A DNA stretch of 64,000 bases, taken from Paracoccaceae bacterium. GTDB lineage: Bacteria; Pseudomonadota; Alphaproteobacteria; Rhodobacterales; Rhodobacteraceae. The position numbers and the translations under genes are program-made. Below are positions 35,270 through 43,709 of the stretch, one piece after another. The notes beneath the pieces were generated by a model. The model had not been told where the DNA came from. It saw nothing but the letters and a program-made list of their open reading frames with translations, and made no database searches. The stretch spans positions 1 through 64,000 of the forward strand of contig JANSYF010000009.1 in assembly GCA_024742575.1 (NCBI GenBank), in the 5' to 3' direction. Numbering within the stretch: the stretch's first letter is position 1; each line of letters opens with the position of its first letter.

Positions 35270-36250
35270 ATGAAGATTTGCGTATTCGGAGCGGGCGCCA
35301 TTGGCGGCTATATGGGTGTGAAGTTGGCGCAGGCCGGGGCAGATGTGAGCCTTGTGGCCCGCGGGCCACATCTGGCAGCGATGCAGGCCAACGGTCTGAA
35401 GCTGATCGAAGAAGGTGGTGAGGAAACGGTTGTGTCCGTGACCGCGTCTGACAATCCGGCGGATCTGGGGGTTCAGGATTACATCATCGTGACCTTGAAG
35501 GCGCATTCGGTGCCGCCGATTGTCGACAAGATGAAGCCGCTCATTGGGCCGAACACCACGATCGTTTCGGGCGTGAACGGGGTGCCTTGGTGGTATTTCC
35601 ACAAGATTGGTGGCGAACACGAGGGCACGCGGCTTGAGAGCGTGGACCCGGGCAATGCGCAATGGGACGGATTCGGGCCAGATCAGGTGTTGGGCTGTGT
35701 TGTCTATCCGGCGGCTGAGGTGATCGAGCCGGGGGTGGTCAAGCATATCGAGGGCAACCGGTTTTCGCTGGGCGAGCCTGATGGATCGAAATCCGAGCGC
35801 GCTTTGGCGTTGTCGCAGGCGCTGTCTTCGGCGGGGTTGAAGGCACCTGTGCGGCCGCGCTTGCGGGACGAGATCTGGGTGAAGCTGTGGGGGAACTTGT
35901 CGTTCAACCCGATCTCGGCTTTGACCCATGCGACGCTGGATGTTCTGTGCACCGACCCCGGCACGCGGGCGGTGGCCAAGGGCATGATGCTTGAGGCGCA
36001 AGAGATTGCCGAGGCGCTGGGTGTGAAATTCCCCATCGACGTGGAGCGGCGGATCGACGGTGGTGCGGCTGTTGGCGCGCACCGCACGTCGATGTTGCAG
36101 GACCTGGATCAGGGCCGCCCGATGGAGATCGACGCGCTGGTGGGATCGGTGCAGGAGCTGGGCCGTGTGGTGGGCGTGCCAACACCGACGATTGATACGG
36201 TGCTGGCGCTTGTGCAGTTGCGGGCGCGGGCGGCCGGGCTTTATTCGTAA
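35270..36250 (+). CDS. 2-dehydropantoate 2-reductase-family enzyme (ApbA/PanE)
   Basis: A 326-residue NADPH-type reductase: [10 protein letters not shown] Rossmann motif at residues 7-16, then the conserved V-T-L-K-A-H region, catalytic Lys in [12 protein letters not shown], and [13 protein letters not shown] in the C-terminal domain. Family members reduce ketopantoate or other 2-keto acids. Because it sits among carboxylate catabolic genes, a 2-hydroxy/2-keto acid other than ketopantoate is likely. Its end overlaps the convergent ridA gene by 10 bases. Confidence 0.87.
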   Translation: MKICVFGAGAIGGYMGVKLAQAGADVSLVARGPHLAAMQANGLKLIEEGGEETVVSVTASDNPADLGVQDYIIVTLKAHSVPPIVDKMKPLIGPNTTIVSGVNGVPWWYFHKIGGEHEGTRLESVDPGNAQWDGFGPDQVLGCVVYPAAEVIEPGVVKHIEGNRFSLGEPDGSKSERALALSQALSSAGLKAPVRPRLRDEIWVKLWGNLSFNPISALTHATLDVLCTDPGTRAVAKGMMLEAQEIAEALGVKFPIDVERRIDGGAAVGAHRTSMLQDLDQGRPMEIDALVGSVQELGRVVGVPTPTIDTVLALVQLRARAAGLYS

Positions 36251-36582
36251 GCGGCAGTCACGATCACTTCGACCTTGAGTTCGGGGCGGGCCAGCTTGGC
36301 CTCCCCGCAGGCGCGGGCGGGGGCATGACCTTGGGGCACCCAGGCATCCCAGACGGCGTTCATTTCAGCGAAATCGGCCATGTCGGCCACCCAGATGATA
36401 GCTTGCAGGATCTGTTCGCGGGACGATCCTGCCTGTTTCAAGAGTGCATCGACGCGGGCGAGACAATCCTGCGTCTGTTCGGTGACAGTGTCGCCTGCGC
36501 CCACCTGACCGCAGAGATAGGCGGTGCCATTGTGTTTGACGATCTTGCTCATCCGCTGGCCGATGTCCTGGCGTTCGATCAT
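36241..36582 (-). CDS. RidA-family imine/enamine deaminase
   Basis: A 113-residue YjgF/YER057c/UK114 protein, [14 protein letters not shown] at the start with CAGGAGA nine bases upstream; a longer open frame upstream to 37020 crosses the dehydratase gene and is discarded. The active-site Arg is replaced in context [16 protein letters not shown], with R90 in the usual place of RidA Arg105. RidA hydrolyses reactive 2-aminoacrylate-type intermediates; this subgroup is often found in catabolic operons. Only gene in the block on the minus strand. Confidence 0.85.
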   Translation of the reverse strand: MIERQDIGQRMSKIVKHNGTAYLCGQVGAGDTVTEQTQDCLARVDALLKQAGSSREQILQAIIWVADMADFAEMNAVWDAWVPQGHAPARACGEAKLARPELKVEVIVTAAYE

Positions 36583-36672
36583 GGAAATTCTCCTGTTTGT
36601 TGTTTGCGCTGACACTTGCTGTTGGCGCTTGGATTGTCCAGAACGCTTGGGACAGATCAGGGGAGAGATCAG

Positions 36673-38454
36673 ATGTCCGACACGCGCGCGCGCAAACGGT
36701 TCCGGTCGCAGGAATGGTTCGACAACCCCAACAATCCAGGCATGACGGCGCTTTATTTGGAGCGTTACCAGAACCAGTCTTTCACCCAAGGTGAGTTGCA
36801 GGCGGAAAAGCCGATCATCGGGATCGCCAATACCGGGTCGGATTTGGCGCCGTGCAACAAGATCCATGTTTTCCTGATGGACCGGATCAAGGCGGGGATT
36901 CGCGATGGCGGCGGGATTCCGATGGAGTTTCCGGTGCATCCGATTCAGGAGACCGGTAAGCGCCCGACGGCAGCGTTGGACCGGAACCTTGCCTATCTGA
37001 GCCTTGTTGAAGTGCTTCACGGGTATCCTATCGACGGGGTCGTTCTGACCACGGGCTGTGACAAGACCACGCCAGCGCAGCTCATGGGGGCGGCGACGGT
37101 GGATATTCCAGCGATTGCGCTGAATGGCGGGCCGATGCTGGATGGCTGGTACAAGGGCAAGCGGGCTGGGTCAGGCACGACGATCTGGGAAGGGCGGCGG
37201 CTCATGGCGCGGGGGGAGATCGGATACGACGAGTTTATGGAGCTGGCCTGTGCGTCTTCGCCGTCTTTGGGGCATTGCAACACCATGGGCACGGCGAGCA
37301 CGATGAACGCGATGGCCGAGGCGCTGGGCATGTCCTTGCCCGGCAATTCGGCGATCCCGGCCCCGTTCCGGGAACGCATGGCGATGGCCTATGAGACCGG
37401 CAAGCGCTGTGTGCAGATGGTGCTTGATGACCTCAAACCATCGGACATTCTGACCCGCGAGGCGTTCGAAAATGCGATTGTGGTCAACGCGGCGATTGGT
37501 GGGTCGACCAACGCACCGCCGCATTTACAGGCGATTGCGCGGCATGCAGGTATTGAGCTGGACGTGACCGATTGGGAGACCATCGGCTTTGACGTGCCGC
37601 TGATGGTGAACATGCAGCCTGCCGGGGAATATCTGGGCGAGAGTTTTTTCCGCGCGGGTGGCGTGCCTGCGGTGATGGGCGAGTTGCGCAAGGCTGGGCG
37701 GTTGCATGAGGGGGTCATGACCGCCTCGGGGCAGCGGTTGGGGGATGTATTGGCGACATTGGGAAGTTTGGACCGCGACGTGATCACCACCTATGACGCG
37801 CCGCTGCGGGACAAGGCGGGGTTCAAGGTGTTGTCCGGGAACCTGTTTGAGTCAGCTTTGATGAAAACCTCGGTGATCTCGCCGGATTTCCGCAAGCGGT
37901 TCCTGTCGACGCCTGGTGCGGAGGGCGTGTTCGAGGCGCGGGCCATCGTGTTCGAGGGACCTGAGGATTATCACGACCGGATCAATGATCCGGACTTGGC
38001 GATTGATGAAGAGTGCATTCTTTTCATCCGCAATGTCGGTTGTGTTGGATATCCCGGATCAGCCGAAGTGGTAAACATGCAGCCGCCTGATGCGCTGGTG
38101 AAGGCGGGTATCAATCACCTGCCCACCGTGGGCGATGGGCGGCAGTCCGGGACATCGGAAAGCCCGTCGATCTTGAACGCATCGCCGGAAGCGGTGGTGG
38201 GCGGAGGGTTGGCCTATTTGCAGACAGGGGACCGGGTGCGGCTGGATCTGAATGCCTCGACCCTGAACGCACTGGTGGATGAGGCCGAGTGGGAAGCGCG
38301 CATGGCGGCGTGGGAGGCTCCGGAAATCGTCAACCAGACGCCGTGGCAAGAGATCTATCGCCGTCATGTCGGGCAATTGGCGGACGGTGGGTGCCTTGAA
38401 TTGGCGACGGCGTATCAGCGGATCGCCAAGGATCTGCCGCGCGACAATCACTGA
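36673..38454 (+). CDS. IlvD/Edd-family [2Fe-2S] sugar-acid dehydratase
   Basis: A 593-residue dehydratase. The three cluster cysteines are C61, C129 and C202, one residue displaced from C60, C128, C201 that I recall for Caulobacter xylonate dehydratase; the motif G-C-D-K-T-T-P surrounds C129. Such enzymes convert aldonic acids (xylonate, arabinonate, fuconate, galactonate) into 2-keto-3-deoxy acids. I start at ATG 36673 (AGGGGAGAG upstream), not the earlier in-frame ATG at 36616. Not biosynthetic IlvD: the Edd/sugar-acid features [15 protein letters not shown] are present. Confidence 0.87.
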   Translation: MSDTRARKRFRSQEWFDNPNNPGMTALYLERYQNQSFTQGELQAEKPIIGIANTGSDLAPCNKIHVFLMDRIKAGIRDGGGIPMEFPVHPIQETGKRPTAALDRNLAYLSLVEVLHGYPIDGVVLTTGCDKTTPAQLMGAATVDIPAIALNGGPMLDGWYKGKRAGSGTTIWEGRRLMARGEIGYDEFMELACASSPSLGHCNTMGTASTMNAMAEALGMSLPGNSAIPAPFRERMAMAYETGKRCVQMVLDDLKPSDILTREAFENAIVVNAAIGGSTNAPPHLQAIARHAGIELDVTDWETIGFDVPLMVNMQPAGEYLGESFFRAGGVPAVMGELRKAGRLHEGVMTASGQRLGDVLATLGSLDRDVITTYDAPLRDKAGFKVLSGNLFESALMKTSVISPDFRKRFLSTPGAEGVFEARAIVFEGPEDYHDRINDPDLAIDEECILFIRNVGCVGYPGSAEVVNMQPPDALVKAGINHLPTVGDGRQSGTSESPSILNASPEAVVGGGLAYLQTGDRVRLDLNASTLNALVDEAEWEARMAAWEAPEIVNQTPWQEIYRRHVGQLADGGCLELATAYQRIAKDLPRDNH

Positions 38455-38461
38455 CCGGGTA

Positions 38462-38526
38462 GGGGGCGCTGCCCCCGTCCGCCTGTGGCGGACTCCCCCG
38501 GATTTTATGGGCAAGATGAAGCAGGA
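38462..38526 (+). repeat. Rhodobacteraceae-type intergenic hairpin repeat, copy 2
   Basis: Two back-to-back perfect hairpins, GGGGGC-GCT-GCCCCC (38462-38476) and GTCCGCC-TGT-GGCGGAC (38477-38493), followed by TTTTATGGGCAAGATGAAG, ending in the GGA that serves the next gene. The terminal block matches copy 1. It follows the dehydratase stop by 8 bases; likely terminator or mRNA-processing element. Confidence 0.75.
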
Positions 38527-38534
38527 ACTGTGTC

Positions 38535-39266
38535 ATGGGGCAGACGATCATCATCACAGGCGCTGGCAGCGGGATTGGCAAGGCTTGCGCCGAGGCGTTT
38601 CTTGAAGCGGGTTGGAACGTCGGGCTGATCGGGCGGCGGGCGGCGCCGCTTGAAGAGATCGCGGCGGGATCGCGGGCGGCGCTGGCACTACCCTGTGATG
38701 TGACGGATGAGGCGGCTGTGGATGCAGCGTTCACCATGGTGATGGAGCGTTGGGAGCGGATTGATGCGCTGTTCAACAATGCTGGCACCGGAGTGTTTGG
38801 AGCGACCATCGATGAGATCCCGCTGGAGGATTGGAAGCGCTGTGTCGACGTGAACCTGACGGGCAGTTTCCTTTGCGCGCGGGCGGCGTTTGCGCGGATG
38901 CGTATGCAAGATCCGCAAGGTGGGCGGATCATTAACAACGGGTCGATTTCTGCCCATGTCCCGCGCTGGGGGTCGGTGCCCTATACGGCGACGAAACACG
39001 GCGTAACCGGGTTGACGCGGACGCTGTCGCTGGATGGGCGGGCTTTCAACATCGCCTGTGGGCAGATCGACATTGGCAATGCGGAGACCGAGATCGTGCA
39101 CGGGTTGCGGGCGCAAGCAGAAGCGGCGGGAACTGCGGTCGAGCCGGTGATGGATGTGGCGCATGTGGCGTCATCAGTCTTGCATATGGCCAGTTTGCCG
39201 CTGGATGCGAATGTGCAGTTCATGACGGTGATGGCGACCACCATGCCCTATATCGGGCGCGGCTAG
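38535..39266 (+). CDS. Short-chain dehydrogenase/reductase
   Basis: A 243-residue classical SDR. NAD(P) loop T-G-A-G-S-G-I-G at residues 7-14, N-N-A-G motif, and a catalytic set with Ser in N-N-G-S-I-S-A, Y in P-Y-T-A-T-K-H (Y-x3-K). Length typical. A downstream neighbour of the dehydratase, so it may oxidise the 2-keto-3-deoxy sugar acid or its sugar; substrate unknown. Ribosome site GCAGGA is provided by the repeat end. Confidence 0.87.
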   Translation: MGQTIIITGAGSGIGKACAEAFLEAGWNVGLIGRRAAPLEEIAAGSRAALALPCDVTDEAAVDAAFTMVMERWERIDALFNNAGTGVFGATIDEIPLEDWKRCVDVNLTGSFLCARAAFARMRMQDPQGGRIINNGSISAHVPRWGSVPYTATKHGVTGLTRTLSLDGRAFNIACGQIDIGNAETEIVHGLRAQAEAAGTAVEPVMDVAHVASSVLHMASLPLDANVQFMTVMATTMPYIGRG

Positions 39267-39331
39267 ATTCCGCTTGGACTCGGCGGTGGCTTCGTGCGTT
39301 TATGCGGTCAGAAAAAAGGGAGGAGTTTACC

Positions 39332-40366
39332 ATGATTAAGCGCGCATTTCTTAAGCTTGCTGGAACCACGGCACTGGCATTGGCGCTGGGCACAGGGGCG
39401 TTTGCCCAAGAGATCACACTGCGGATGCACCAGTTCTTGCCAGCCCAGGCCAATGTGCCCAAGAACGTTTTGGTGCCGTGGGCGGATCGCGTGATGGAAG
39501 CATCAGGTGGCCGGATCGAGATCCAGCATTTCCCGTCGATGCAATTGGGCGGCACGCCGCCGCAGCTGATTGATCAAGCGATTGATGGCGTGGCTGACAT
39601 CATCTGGACTGTTGCGGGTTATACGCCGGGTCGGTTCCCGCGCGCTGAAGTGTTCGAATTGCCCTTCACCATGACCGATGCGGGCGACATGTCGGCGGCC
39701 TATTGGGAATTGGCCGAAGAACAGATGCTGGATCAGGACTTTGCCGATTTCAAAGTGCTGGGCGTGTGGGTGCATGGCCCGGGCGTGATTCATTCTGCCG
39801 ATCCGATTGAGGTGCCGGGGGATCTGAATGGGGTGAAGCTGCGCGCGCCTACGCGGGTGACAAACAAGCTGTTTACCAATCTTGGAGCGACCACCGTGGG
39901 TATGCCGGTTCCGGCCATCCCCGAGGCGCTATCCAAAGGTGTGGTCGATGCGACCGTGATCCCGTGGGAAGTGACCGGCGCTTTGAAGGTTGCGGAACTG
40001 GTGGAGAACCACACCGAATTCGAAGGTCCGGCCATTTACACCACCACGTTCATCTTCGCGATGAACAAGGAAAAGTACGAAAGCCTGCCGGATGATCTCA
40101 AGGCCGCGATCGATTCACAGTCCGGCGCTGAGTTCAGCCGGATGGCAGGGACGCAGATGCAGTTGGATGATGCGCCGGGCCGGGAACAGGCTTTGGACAT
40201 GGGCAACAACCTGATCACCCTGTCCGAGGCGGATGCGGCCCCATGGCGCGAGGCTGCAGCAGCAACAACTGCAGAGTGGATCGCCGAGATGGACGAGAAG
40301 GGTATCGACGGAAACGCGCTGATCGCGCGGGCGAAAGAGCTTTTGGACACCCACAACACGCAATAA
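39332..40366 (+). CDS. TRAP transporter periplasmic binding protein (DctP family)
   Basis: A 344-residue receptor with a signal peptide ending near A-F-A-Q. The DctP-family carboxylate-binding Arg is in G-V-K-L-R-A-P-T, followed by G-A-T-T-V-G-M-P-V-P and V-V-D-A-T-V-I-P. ATG 39332 is preceded by GGGAGGAG; the frame runs a little further upstream. A stem CGCCC/GGGCG (40379-40401) follows the gene, before dctQ. Ligand cannot be told; organic acids are usual. Confidence 0.9.
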   Translation: MIKRAFLKLAGTTALALALGTGAFAQEITLRMHQFLPAQANVPKNVLVPWADRVMEASGGRIEIQHFPSMQLGGTPPQLIDQAIDGVADIIWTVAGYTPGRFPRAEVFELPFTMTDAGDMSAAYWELAEEQMLDQDFADFKVLGVWVHGPGVIHSADPIEVPGDLNGVKLRAPTRVTNKLFTNLGATTVGMPVPAIPEALSKGVVDATVIPWEVTGALKVAELVENHTEFEGPAIYTTTFIFAMNKEKYESLPDDLKAAIDSQSGAEFSRMAGTQMQLDDAPGREQALDMGNNLITLSEADAAPWREAAAATTAEWIAEMDEKGIDGNALIARAKELLDTHNTQ

Positions 40367-40429
40367 AGCGTGGAGCGTCGCCCGTCCAATTGGGGTGGGC
40401 GGCGCGCAAGACGGCGAGGGCAGAGCGGC

Positions 40430-41014
40430 ATGAAGACGGCGATTGAGCGCCTCGCGCGGGGCATTGCGGTTCTTGGTGGCATCGTGATGGTGACGCTTAT
40501 CCTTTTGACCTGTGTGTCGGTTCTGGGGCGTGGCCTGAATTCCATCGGGCATTCAGAGTGGCTGACTGGAATATCGCATAGCCTGGCCGAAGGGTTGATC
40601 GCCACCGGAGTCGGCCCAGTGACTGGGGATTTCGAACTGGTCGAAGCGGGTATCGCGTTTTCGATCTTTGCCTTCTTGCCGATCTGCCAGTTGTATGCAG
40701 GGCATGCGACGGTGGATGTGTTCACGTCGCGACTGTCAGATAAGGTGAATGCGTGGTTCATTGCGTTCTGGGACGTGGTGCTGTCATTGGTGATCTGGAT
40801 GATCACGTGGCGGCTATGCGCCGGGTTGCTCGATAAGATGGGCAATGGCGAGACGTCGTTCCTGCTGCAATTTCCGGTATGGTGGGCTTATGCGGCAAGT
40901 TTCGCGGCCGCGCTCGTGGCGTCAGTTACGGCGCTTTACTGTTCTGTAGGTCGCGTGACTTATGCCGCAACCGGTAGGTCAATCCTGCCCGCGTCCGGGG
41001 CGGATGCAGCATGA
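40430..41014 (+). CDS. TRAP transporter small permease (DctQ family)
   Basis: A 194-residue inner-membrane subunit with four predicted helices, starting M-K-T-A-I-E-R-L-A-R-G-I-A-V-L-G with GAGGG upstream. Its final TGA overlaps the dctM start by four bases (ATGA), as is common for DctQ-DctM pairs. It assists sodium-driven solute uptake. Confidence 0.88.
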   Translation: MKTAIERLARGIAVLGGIVMVTLILLTCVSVLGRGLNSIGHSEWLTGISHSLAEGLIATGVGPVTGDFELVEAGIAFSIFAFLPICQLYAGHATVDVFTSRLSDKVNAWFIAFWDVVLSLVIWMITWRLCAGLLDKMGNGETSFLLQFPVWWAYAASFAAALVASVTALYCSVGRVTYAATGRSILPASGADAA

Positions 41015-42507
41015 GCATGCTTGAACTTGGGTTTTGGTCCTTTCCAGTTCTGCTCACCCTGATCTTTCTGCGTGCGCCGATTGGACTGGCGATGATGCTG
41101 TGTGGGATTGGTGGTCTGTGGCTTGCGCTGGGCAGTCCAGATGTTGTGCTGGCGCGATTGAAATCTGAAACTTATTCGACCTTTTCCAGCTATTCACTGT
41201 CGATCATTCCGATTTTCCTGTTGATGGGCCAGTTCGCGACTTTGTCGGGCATGTCGCAGGCCTTGTTCAAAGCGGCGGAATCTTGGCTGGGTCATCGCAA
41301 GGGCGGGGTGGCGATGGCGTCGGTTGGGGCCTGTGCGGGCTTTGGTGCGATCTGTGGGTCTTCACTGGCGACAGCGGCCACGATGAGTCGGGTGGCATTG
41401 CCGGAGCTGCGGCGCAATGGCTATTCTGGAGGGTTTTCGACCGCGACTTTGGCTGCGGGCGGCACGCTGGGTATCCTGATCCCGCCGTCAGTGATCCTTG
41501 TGATCTATGCGATCCTGACTGAGCAGAACATCGCCAAACTGTTTCTGGCCGCCTTTATTCCCGGTGTGTTGGCCGCCATCGGCTATATGATCACCATCTC
41601 GATCTATGTGCGGCGCCATCCCGAAGCGGCGGGGCATCGTGACCCGGTGCCTTATGGTGAACGGGTGCGGGCGTTGATCGATGTCTGGCCCGTGCTGTTG
41701 GTGTTTGGGCTTGTCGTTGGCGGGATTTACCTTGGCTGGTTCACCCCGACCGAAGGTGCGGCTGTTGGCGCTGCGGGCACCGGGCTGATCGCGCTGGTAT
41801 CGGGCAACCTGAGCTGGGACGTGTTCAAACAGAGCATCATTCAGACCGCCGTGAGCACTGCGATGATCTTTTTCATCGTGCTGGGTGCCGCGTTCTACAA
41901 CGGGTTCCTTGCGCTGACGCAAGTGCCGCAGGAATTGTCGAACTGGGTGGTGGAAATGGGACTTAGCCCGTTCATGGTGCTGTCGCTGATCCTTCTGTTC
42001 TACCTTGTTTTTGGCTGTTTGATGGACAGCCTGTCGATGATCCTGCTGACCATCCCGATCTTTTTTCCGGTGATTTCGGTCATGGATTTCGGCTTTGTCG
42101 ATCTGGCGGTGATGCAGGCGGATGCGGCGCGCGAGGTGTTGGCGGCGGGTATTCCAGATGGGATGACGCAGGAAACGCTTGGGTCGATCAATGCCGCAAT
42201 CGCGGGCGGGGTTGAGTTGACCCGAGAGCAGATGCAGGCGCTGGATATTCGCGTCACCCAAGGCATGGCGAACCGGATCGAGGCCGAATGGGTGGCGATA
42301 TGGTTTGGTATCCTCGTCCTGATCGTCGTCGAAGTGGGGCTGATCACGCCGCCGGTGGGGATGAACCTGTTCATCATCAATTCGATGGATCGCAACACCC
42401 CGATGATGGAGACCTACAAGGCGGTGATCTGGTTTGTCGCGTCGGATCTGGTGCGGGTGATCCTGCTGGTTTTGTTCCCGGCGATCACGCTTTTCTGGCT
42501 GTTCTGA
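41011..42507 (+). CDS. TRAP transporter large permease (DctM family)
   Basis: A 498-residue permease with about 12 helices, opening M-S-M-L-E-L-G-F-W-S. DctM signatures are A-G-F-G-A-I-C-G-S-S, S-V-I-L-V-I-Y near residue 165 and G-C-L-M-D-S-L-S-M-I-L-L-T near 335. An extra-membrane insert around residues 365-415 (A-D-A-A-R-E-V-L-A-A-G) is longer than in the classical DctM. Third gene of the TRAP operon. Confidence 0.92.
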   Translation: MSMLELGFWSFPVLLTLIFLRAPIGLAMMLCGIGGLWLALGSPDVVLARLKSETYSTFSSYSLSIIPIFLLMGQFATLSGMSQALFKAAESWLGHRKGGVAMASVGACAGFGAICGSSLATAATMSRVALPELRRNGYSGGFSTATLAAGGTLGILIPPSVILVIYAILTEQNIAKLFLAAFIPGVLAAIGYMITISIYVRRHPEAAGHRDPVPYGERVRALIDVWPVLLVFGLVVGGIYLGWFTPTEGAAVGAAGTGLIALVSGNLSWDVFKQSIIQTAVSTAMIFFIVLGAAFYNGFLALTQVPQELSNWVVEMGLSPFMVLSLILLFYLVFGCLMDSLSMILLTIPIFFPVISVMDFGFVDLAVMQADAAREVLAAGIPDGMTQETLGSINAAIAGGVELTREQMQALDIRVTQGMANRIEAEWVAIWFGILVLIVVEVGLITPPVGMNLFIINSMDRNTPMMETYKAVIWFVASDLVRVILLVLFPAITLFWLF

Positions 42508-42511
42508 CCAG

Positions 42512-42540
42512 ACATCTGCGCATCTGCGCACAGATGTTTC
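42512..42540 (+). terminator. Candidate terminator after dctM
   Basis: ACATCTG (42512-42518) pairs with CAGATGT (42531-42537), with an inner CGCA-TC-TGCG stem, then TTTC. The U-tract is short, so termination is plausible but unproven. Confidence 0.45.
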
Positions 42541-42668
42541 ATGGATTCGCGCAGGATTAGATCTGGCAAACTGAACCGATCAGTTTAGATAGTTGCAAAG
42601 TTTTACGGGAACGTCACAGGATATAGACCGTTGCCGTGGTAGCCTCGCGCCAAATCTGGAGATCTGTC

Positions 42669-43700
42669 ATGGGCCGTCTTTTTGTTGTTCTCTTTCTGGT
42701 ATTCAGCCCGGTGGCCTTGATGGCGCAGGACATGCGTTTGGCCAAGATCATCGAGGTTCAATCGGCCGATGGTGCCGTGACGCGGCAGTTCTTTGGCCAT
42801 GCGGTGGCCAAGGAAACCGTTGATCTGGCCTTTCAGGTCGGTGGGCAGATCGTCGAACTCCCGGTGATCGAAGGCGCGCGCATCGACAAGGGTACTGTGG
42901 TGGCGCAGCTTGATCTTGAGCCATTCGAGCTGGCATTGGATCAGGCGCGGGTGCAGAAGGATCAAGCAGAACGCACGGTCGAGCGGTTGCAGAAATTGCA
43001 GGGCAGCACGGTAAGTCAGGTGACGGTGGACGATGCCGAGACCTCGTTGCAACTGGCCGACATTGCTGTGCGCAATGCGGAGCGGGAGTTGAACAACGCG
43101 ACGCTGCTGGCCCCCTTTGATGCGCTGGTTGCATCACGCAATGTGGCGAATTTTTCGACCATTGGTGCAGGTACGCCGATTGCGCGGTTGCACGACATGT
43201 CCGATCTGCGGATCGAAATTGATGTGCCGGAAGTGCTGTTTCAACGCGCCGGCACAGACCCCAACGTGGAACTGTGGGCGCAATTTCCAACAGACGGCAC
43301 GCGTTATTCCGTGATGCCACGCGAATTCAACGCCGAAACCTCGCAAGTTGGGCAGACCTACCGGATTACCCTTGGGATGGCGCCGCCTGACGGCAAGACG
43401 ATCCTGCCGGGATCGTCTGTGACGGTGTATGCGACGCTGAACGATGAGGCGCAGGACATCATCATCCCGGCGTCTGCGGTCAGCACCACAAATGATGGCG
43501 GGGTGACAGTGATGGTGTTCACTCCGACTGGCGCAGATGAAGGCACTGTGGCCCGGCGTCTGGTGACGGTAGAGCCGACTATTCGCGGCGATGTACGTGT
43601 AACGGACGGTTTGAAGCCGGGGGAAGAAATCGTTGCCAGCGGGGCCAGCCAATTGGCAGACGGGGATCGCGTCAAGCGGTTCACCGGCTTTTCGAACTGA
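42669..43700 (+). CDS. RND efflux membrane-fusion (adaptor) protein
   Basis: A 343-residue periplasmic adaptor. A signal peptide (cut near M-A-Q-D) opens the protein from ATG 42669, with TGGAG upstream; a start 11 codons earlier has none. Lipoyl halves A-F-Q-V-G-G-Q-I-V and A-P-F-D-A-L-V-A-S-R-N flank a short coiled hairpin, then a beta-barrel with a late P-G-S-S-V-T-V. It bridges the RND pump to an outer-membrane channel, whose gene is not in the window. 9 bases before the pump gene. Confidence 0.88.
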   Translation: MGRLFVVLFLVFSPVALMAQDMRLAKIIEVQSADGAVTRQFFGHAVAKETVDLAFQVGGQIVELPVIEGARIDKGTVVAQLDLEPFELALDQARVQKDQAERTVERLQKLQGSTVSQVTVDDAETSLQLADIAVRNAERELNNATLLAPFDALVASRNVANFSTIGAGTPIARLHDMSDLRIEIDVPEVLFQRAGTDPNVELWAQFPTDGTRYSVMPREFNAETSQVGQTYRITLGMAPPDGKTILPGSSVTVYATLNDEAQDIIIPASAVSTTNDGGVTVMVFTPTGADEGTVARRLVTVEPTIRGDVRVTDGLKPGEEIVASGASQLADGDRVKRFTGFSN

Positions 43701-43709
43701 GCGCGCGCC

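Noticed and set aside
36583-37020. Extension of RidA to 259 residues
   Set aside because: It runs antisense through the dehydratase gene and has no RidA similarity; the real start at 36582 has a good ribosome site.
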